25,779 nucleotides of DNA from Nitrospira sp. (GTDB taxonomy: Bacteria; Nitrospirota; Thermodesulfovibrionia; Thermodesulfovibrionales; SM23-35). This document shows positions 22,806 through 25,779 of the stretch, piece after piece (the stretch's first letter is position 1; the number at the start of each line of letters is the position of its first letter). A model generated the notes under the pieces. It was given only the letters and a program-made list of their open reading frames with translations. It searched no databases and was not told where the DNA came from. Made by a program: the position numbers and the translations under genes. The stretch is taken from NCBI GenBank assembly GCA_016873575.1, contig VGWY01000006.1, positions 1-25,779 of the forward strand, read 5' to 3'.

Positions 22806-22840
22806 TAATTTTGAATTTTAAATTTTAGATTTTGAATGTT
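22806..22840. repeat. Heptamer array (GAATTTT type), 5 units, between rplO and secY
   Basis: The units are TAATTTT, GAATTTT, AAATTTT, AGATTTT, GAATGTT. The array overlaps the rplO stop codon and makes up nearly the whole rplO-secY gap, where a ribosome-binding site for secY would be expected. Confidence 0.65.
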
Positions 22841-23279
22841 AGATTATTTCTGCCTTACCACCTGCTGTAGTTATTTTGGCCAATGCCGATTCACTAAAGA
22901 CATCTGCCTTTATGGTAAAAGGTCTTTGAAGTTCACCTTCACCAAGAACCTTCAGGCCATCCTTGATATTTTTTATGATTCCCCTTTCAATAAGAAACTC
23001 TGGCGTTATGGTGTCCATGCCTTCGATCCTGTTGATATCTTTCAGGTTGATAATTGCATATTTTTTCGAAGAACGGTTTTTAAATCCCCTTTTCGGGAGT
23101 CTTCTCTGGAGTGGCATCTGTCCGCCCTCAAAGCCTCTTCCCTTTGGACCACCTGAACGAGCTTTCTGTCCCTTATGGCCCTTGCAAGAAGTCTCCCCAT
23201 GCCCTGAGCCTATACCTCGGCCAACTCTTTTCCCTTTTCCCTTACTTCCTTCTGCAGGGCTCAAATGCTCTAATTTCAT
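22839..23279 (-). CDS. rplO: 50S ribosomal protein L15
   Basis: 146 residues with the Gly/Lys-rich N-terminal extension (GRGIGSGHGETSCKGHKGQK, then PKGRGFEGGQMPLQRRLPKR) and a globular C-terminal part. AGGAGG precedes the ATG, which overlaps the rpsE stop by four bases. L30 (rpmD), usually between S5 and L15, is missing. Confidence 0.96.
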   Translation of the reverse strand: MKLEHLSPAEGSKGKGKRVGRGIGSGHGETSCKGHKGQKARSGGPKGRGFEGGQMPLQRRLPKRGFKNRSSKKYAIINLKDINRIEGMDTITPEFLIERGIIKNIKDGLKVLGEGELQRPFTIKADVFSESALAKITTAGGKAEII

Positions 23280-23782
23280 GACGCCTCCTGAGACTCTTCT
23301 TCTCCCTTGCCTCTGAGTTTCATGACAGAATGGGGATCCTTCAGCAGCATCAGCCCGTCAAGGGTTGCCTTCACAGTATTGAAAGGGTTATGACTACGGA
23401 GGGATTTTGCAACAATATTCTGAATCCCTGCAACTTCCAATAATGCTCTGACCGCACCTCCTGCGATAATGCCAGTACCTTTTTTTGCTGGGTTCATAAT
23501 GACACAGCCTGACCCAAATCTTCCTATAATCCTGTGGGGAATTGTCCCATCCTTTATAGGAAACTTCGAAAGGGATTTTTTTGCCTGTTCAACTGCCTTT
23601 CTTATAGCTTCAGGAACCTCTGATGCCTTTCCTTTCCCTATGCCAACGGTTCCCTCTCCATCTCCAACAACAACAAGGGCGCTGAAGGAAAACCTTCTTC
23701 CACCCTTCACTACTTTAGCCACTCTGTTTATGTAGATAACCTTATCTTTTAGATTCAATCCGTCAGGGTAAATCCTTCCCAC
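23276..23782 (-). CDS. rpsE: 30S ribosomal protein S5
   Basis: 168 residues with the double-stranded RNA-binding N-terminal domain (INRVAKVVKGGRRFSFSALV, GIGKGKASEVPEAIRKAVEQ) and a C-terminal domain (GAVRALLEVAGIQNIVAKSL). It has a role in decoding accuracy. It lies 9 bases after rplR and overlaps rplO. Confidence 0.97.
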   Translation of the reverse strand: MGRIYPDGLNLKDKVIYINRVAKVVKGGRRFSFSALVVVGDGEGTVGIGKGKASEVPEAIRKAVEQAKKSLSKFPIKDGTIPHRIIGRFGSGCVIMNPAKKGTGIIAGGAVRALLEVAGIQNIVAKSLRSHNPFNTVKATLDGLMLLKDPHSVMKLRGKGEEESQEAS

Positions 23783-23791
23783 AATAGCCTC

Positions 23792-24151
23792 CTAAAATTC
23801 CAGTCCTGCTTCTCTGGCTGCATCTGCCAGTGCCTTCACTCTTCCATGATAGAGATAACCACCTCTGTCAAAAACAACCTTCTTTATACCTTTTCCTATT
23901 GCCTTTGCTGCGATCAGTTGGCCAACTTTTTTGGCAGTATGAATATTGCCTTTATGAGATTTATCGTCTCTAAATTCCTTATCAATACTCGAGGCTGAGA
24001 CAATTGTATGTCCCTTCAGGTCATCGATAACCTGGGCGTATGTATTATTCAGGCTTTTATAAACAGATAATCGCAGTCTCTCGGGAGTTCCATAGACTTT
24101 TTTGCGTATTCTTACACGACGTCTCTGTCTCCCTTCTTTCTTACTCTCCAT
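23792..24151 (-). CDS. rplR: 50S ribosomal protein L18
   Basis: 119 residues (RRRVRIRKKVYGTPERLRLS, then AKKVGQLIAAKAIGKGIKKV, VFDRGGYLYHGRVKALADAA). It binds 5S rRNA. GGAGGG lies before the ATG. It is separated from rplF by 181 bases that hold a compound palindrome. Confidence 0.97.
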   Translation of the reverse strand: MESKKEGRQRRRVRIRKKVYGTPERLRLSVYKSLNNTYAQVIDDLKGHTIVSASSIDKEFRDDKSHKGNIHTAKKVGQLIAAKAIGKGIKKVVFDRGGYLYHGRVKALADAAREAGLEF

Positions 24152-24177
24152 TAAAAACCCTCCAAAATTCAGTTGTT

Positions 24178-24320
24178 AGTTACTAAGAAGTTCATAAGTA
24201 AAGCGTCATATAGTGTCATTCCCGTTTGTCGGGAATCCCTTTTGAAGAATGATCCCGGACAAGCCGGGATGACGAAACTACTATTACCATGTCTCCTTAC
24301 TTGTGGTCTTCTTAGTAACT
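24178..24320. repeat. 143-bp compound inverted-repeat element between rplF and rplR
   Basis: The outer arms AGTTACTAAGAAG (24178-24190) and CTTCTTAGTAACT (24308-24320) are exact 13-base complements. Inside are two palindromes, ATTCCCG/CGGGAAT (24218-24224 with 24230-24236) and ATCCCGG/CCGGGAT (24252-24258 with 24264-24270), which are themselves inverted copies of one another in the form GTCATTCCCG-loop-CGGGAATC. It has the design of a MITE or REP-type dispersed repeat. It interrupts the otherwise tight ribosomal operon; rplR keeps its own ribosome-binding site after it. Confidence 0.7.
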
Positions 24321-24332
24321 GAAAACGATAAA

Positions 24333-24875
24333 CTATTTCTTGCCTGCTTTCCCAACTTTCAATTTGAGCCGTTCACCTGAATACCTGACACCTTTCCCTT
24401 TATAGGCATCTGGTGGTCTCAAAGCTTTAAGATTCGCAGCTAACTGTCCCAATTGATGTTTGTCAATCCCTGTAAGGGTTATCTGTGTCTGCTTCGCATC
24501 AACTGATGCCTTCATAGTATCAGGCAAATGAACTTCAATAGGATGGGAATATCCAAGGGTAAAGAGAAGCTTGTTCCCTGTTACCTGCGCTTTATACCCC
24601 ACTCCAACGATCTCAAGCACTTTCTGATAACCCTGAGAGACACCAGTAATCATGTTAAAAATAATACTCCTTGAAAGTCCATGGAGTGCCTTTTCAACCC
24701 TTGAATCGCTTATCTTTTCTACCACGATAGTGCCACCATCCACTGAGACATTCATTTTATCTGAATATTCCCAGCTCAATTCCCCTTTGGGCCCTTTGAC
24801 TTTGATTGTCCGTCCCTCTAAGGATACAGATACACCTTCCGGTATTGCTATCGGTTTCTTTCCAATCCTTGACAT
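24333..24875 (-). CDS. rplF: 50S ribosomal protein L6
   Basis: 180 residues with two L6 domains: SRIGKKPIAIPEGVSVSLEG at the start, and the conserved LKALRPPDAYKGKGVRYSGE near the C-terminus. It lies near the factor-binding site of the 50S subunit. AAGGGAG precedes the ATG. It lies 15 bases after rpsH. Confidence 0.97.
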   Translation of the reverse strand: MSRIGKKPIAIPEGVSVSLEGRTIKVKGPKGELSWEYSDKMNVSVDGGTIVVEKISDSRVEKALHGLSRSIIFNMITGVSQGYQKVLEIVGVGYKAQVTGNKLLFTLGYSHPIEVHLPDTMKASVDAKQTQITLTGIDKHQLGQLAANLKALRPPDAYKGKGVRYSGERLKLKVGKAGKK

Positions 24876-24890
24876 CTTTCAAATGCTCCC

Positions 24891-25283
24891 TTACCAAACA
24901 TAACAGATAATCTCCCCACCAACACCTTCGTTGCGACAGGCATTATCACTTAAAACCCCTCTTGGTGTTGTGAGGATTGCAATTCCAACAGAGCCCATTA
25001 CCCTGGGGATCTCATCTTTTCCAACGTATATCCGTCTGCCTGGCTTACTTATTCGTTTTAATCCAGAGATGACGTTCTCATTATCCATGTATTTCAAAAA
25101 TACCCGAAGGATCCCCTGCCTTTTATCTTTCAGTATTTTGTATGCCCGTATAAAGCCTTCCTCCTTTAATATCTTTGCAATCTCTAACTTCATTCTTGAC
25201 AGAGGGATATCAACCTTTTCTGATTTTATACGTACTGCATTCCTTATCCTTGTAAGCATATCTGCAATAGGATCAGTTAACAT
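24891..25283 (-). CDS. rpsH: 30S ribosomal protein S8
   Basis: 130 residues beginning MLTDPIADMLTRIRNAVRIK with the usual C-terminal STPRGVLSD-like motif (ILTTPRGVLSDNACRNEGVG) and ending GGEIICYVW. It binds helix 21 of 16S rRNA and in some bacteria represses the spc operon. Confidence 0.97.
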   Translation of the reverse strand: MLTDPIADMLTRIRNAVRIKSEKVDIPLSRMKLEIAKILKEEGFIRAYKILKDKRQGILRVFLKYMDNENVISGLKRISKPGRRIYVGKDEIPRVMGSVGIAILTTPRGVLSDNACRNEGVGGEIICYVW

Positions 25284-25308
25284 TATCCACCTCCCAATGA
25301 GTCACAGG

Positions 25309-25494
25309 CTACCAGCTTGATTTTACTACTCCAGGAATCTGTCCTTCGAGGGAAAGTCTTCTAAAACAGATCCTGCAAAAGCCGAACTTCCGTAAATATC
25401 CCCTGGGTCTGCCACAGAGCTTACACCTGTTGTGCACCCTCACCCTGAATTTCGGTGCCCGCTTAGCCTTTTCTATCATACAAGTTTTCGCCAT
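25309..25494 (-). CDS. rpsN: 30S ribosomal protein S14, short zinc-binding type
   Basis: 61 residues (type Z) with a CxxC...CxxC zinc site (Cys24, Cys27, Cys40, Cys43), RGYLRKFGFCRICFR and the ending GQIPGVVKSSW. GGAGTGAG precedes the ATG. It lies between rplE and rpsH as usual. Confidence 0.96.
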   Translation of the reverse strand: MAKTCMIEKAKRAPKFRVRVHNRCKLCGRPRGYLRKFGFCRICFRRLSLEGQIPGVVKSSW

Positions 25495-25514
25495 TACTCA
25501 CTCCATGAGAATAT

Positions 25515-25581
25515 AAAATTTAAAATTAAAAATTCGGAATAAAGGAATTCCATAATTTTTCATTTTGCATTTTGCATTTTT
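25515..25581. repeat. Two heptamer arrays (AAAATTN x3; CATTTTG x3) between rplE and rpsN
   Basis: AAAATTT, AAAATTA, AAAATTC at 25515-25535, and CATTTTG, CATTTTG, CATTTTT at 25561-25581. The second ends on the rplE stop codon. Together they fill most of the 85-base gap. Confidence 0.6.
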
Positions 25582-25779
25582 AATTTCTAAATGGCATCCC
25601 TAAACAACGTAAAAGGGCCTTGCCTTCTTTATCTGTCTCAGCAGTAGTACAGATTATGACATCAAGTCCGTGAACCATCTCAACCTTGTCATAATCTATT
25701 TCAGGGAAAATAAATTGCTCCTTGAGTCCCAGAGCATAATTACCCTTTCCATCAAAAGATTTTCCTGATACCCCTTTGA
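25580..25779 (-). CDS. rplE: 50S ribosomal protein L5, C-terminal part (gene cut by window end)
   Basis: The last 66 codons are visible. They include KSFDGKGNYALGLKEQFIFP, EIDYDKVEMVHGLDVIICTT and the ending KALLRCLGMPFRN before TAA (25582-25580). This is the typical L5 C-terminus. L5 binds 5S rRNA. The 5' part lies beyond the right edge. It is the first ribosomal gene of the visible minus-strand run. Confidence 0.95.
   Translation of the reverse strand, partial: KGVSGKSFDGKGNYALGLKEQFIFPEIDYDKVEMVHGLDVIICTTAETDKEGKALLRCLGMPFRN

Overview
The window looks like a chromosomal segment of a diderm (Gram-negative) bacterium of moderate to low GC. It carries a complete Tol-Pal locus, a type IV pilus motor locus with a PilS/PilR-type two-component system, and most of the spc/alpha ribosomal superoperon. 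The ribosomal proteins S4, S14 and L36 are zinc-ribbon forms. The gene mix and the style of the intergenic repeats remind me of Nitrospirota or Desulfobacterota-like lineages. That placement is an inference and I could not test it.

Layout. (1) 1-1885: foreign-looking DNA. A palindrome and a 299-bp element bounded by inverted repeats precede a large serine recombinase. The recombinase reading frame runs into, and stops inside, the 3' end of a tRNA-Ser(UGA) gene on the opposite strand. (2) 2229-7058, plus strand: tolQ-tolR-tolA-tolB-pal-cpoB, tightly packed with ATGA overlaps, followed by moaA. (3) A minus-strand tRNA-Pro(CGG), then plus-strand fdhD. (4) 9042-16258, minus strand: pilB-pilT-pilC, a hairpin-bearing gap, then pilS-pilR. 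(5) 16562-17321, plus strand: a small Toprim protein overlapping a YraN-type nuclease. (6) 17349-25779, minus strand, in transcription order: rplE (partial), rpsN, rpsH, rplF, rplR, rpsE, rplO, secY, map, infA, rpmJ, rpsM, rpsK, rpsD, rpoA, rplQ. rpmD (L30) and adk are missing from their usual places.

Working together. Tol-Pal and CpoB link the inner membrane, peptidoglycan and outer membrane during constriction. PilB, PilT and PilC drive pilus extension and retraction, probably under PilS/PilR control. MoaA (molybdenum cofactor) and FdhD (sulfuration of formate dehydrogenase) point to a molybdo- or tungsto-enzyme encoded elsewhere. The right third is core translation and secretion.

The most unusual signals are not genes. 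First, the gaps between host genes are repeatedly filled by short arrays with a strict 7-bp period, each with its own consensus. Two of these arrays, plus a 46-bp palindrome, lie inside the signal-peptide coding regions of tolB and cpoB. Second, the recombinase-tRNA junction looks like an integration scar: an inverted 51-bp copy nearby preserves what appears to be the original recombinase C-terminus. Third, pilB has a near-consensus promoter that would place the transcription start on its initiation codon. No CRISPR array, rRNA gene, insertion sequence or classical prophage is visible.
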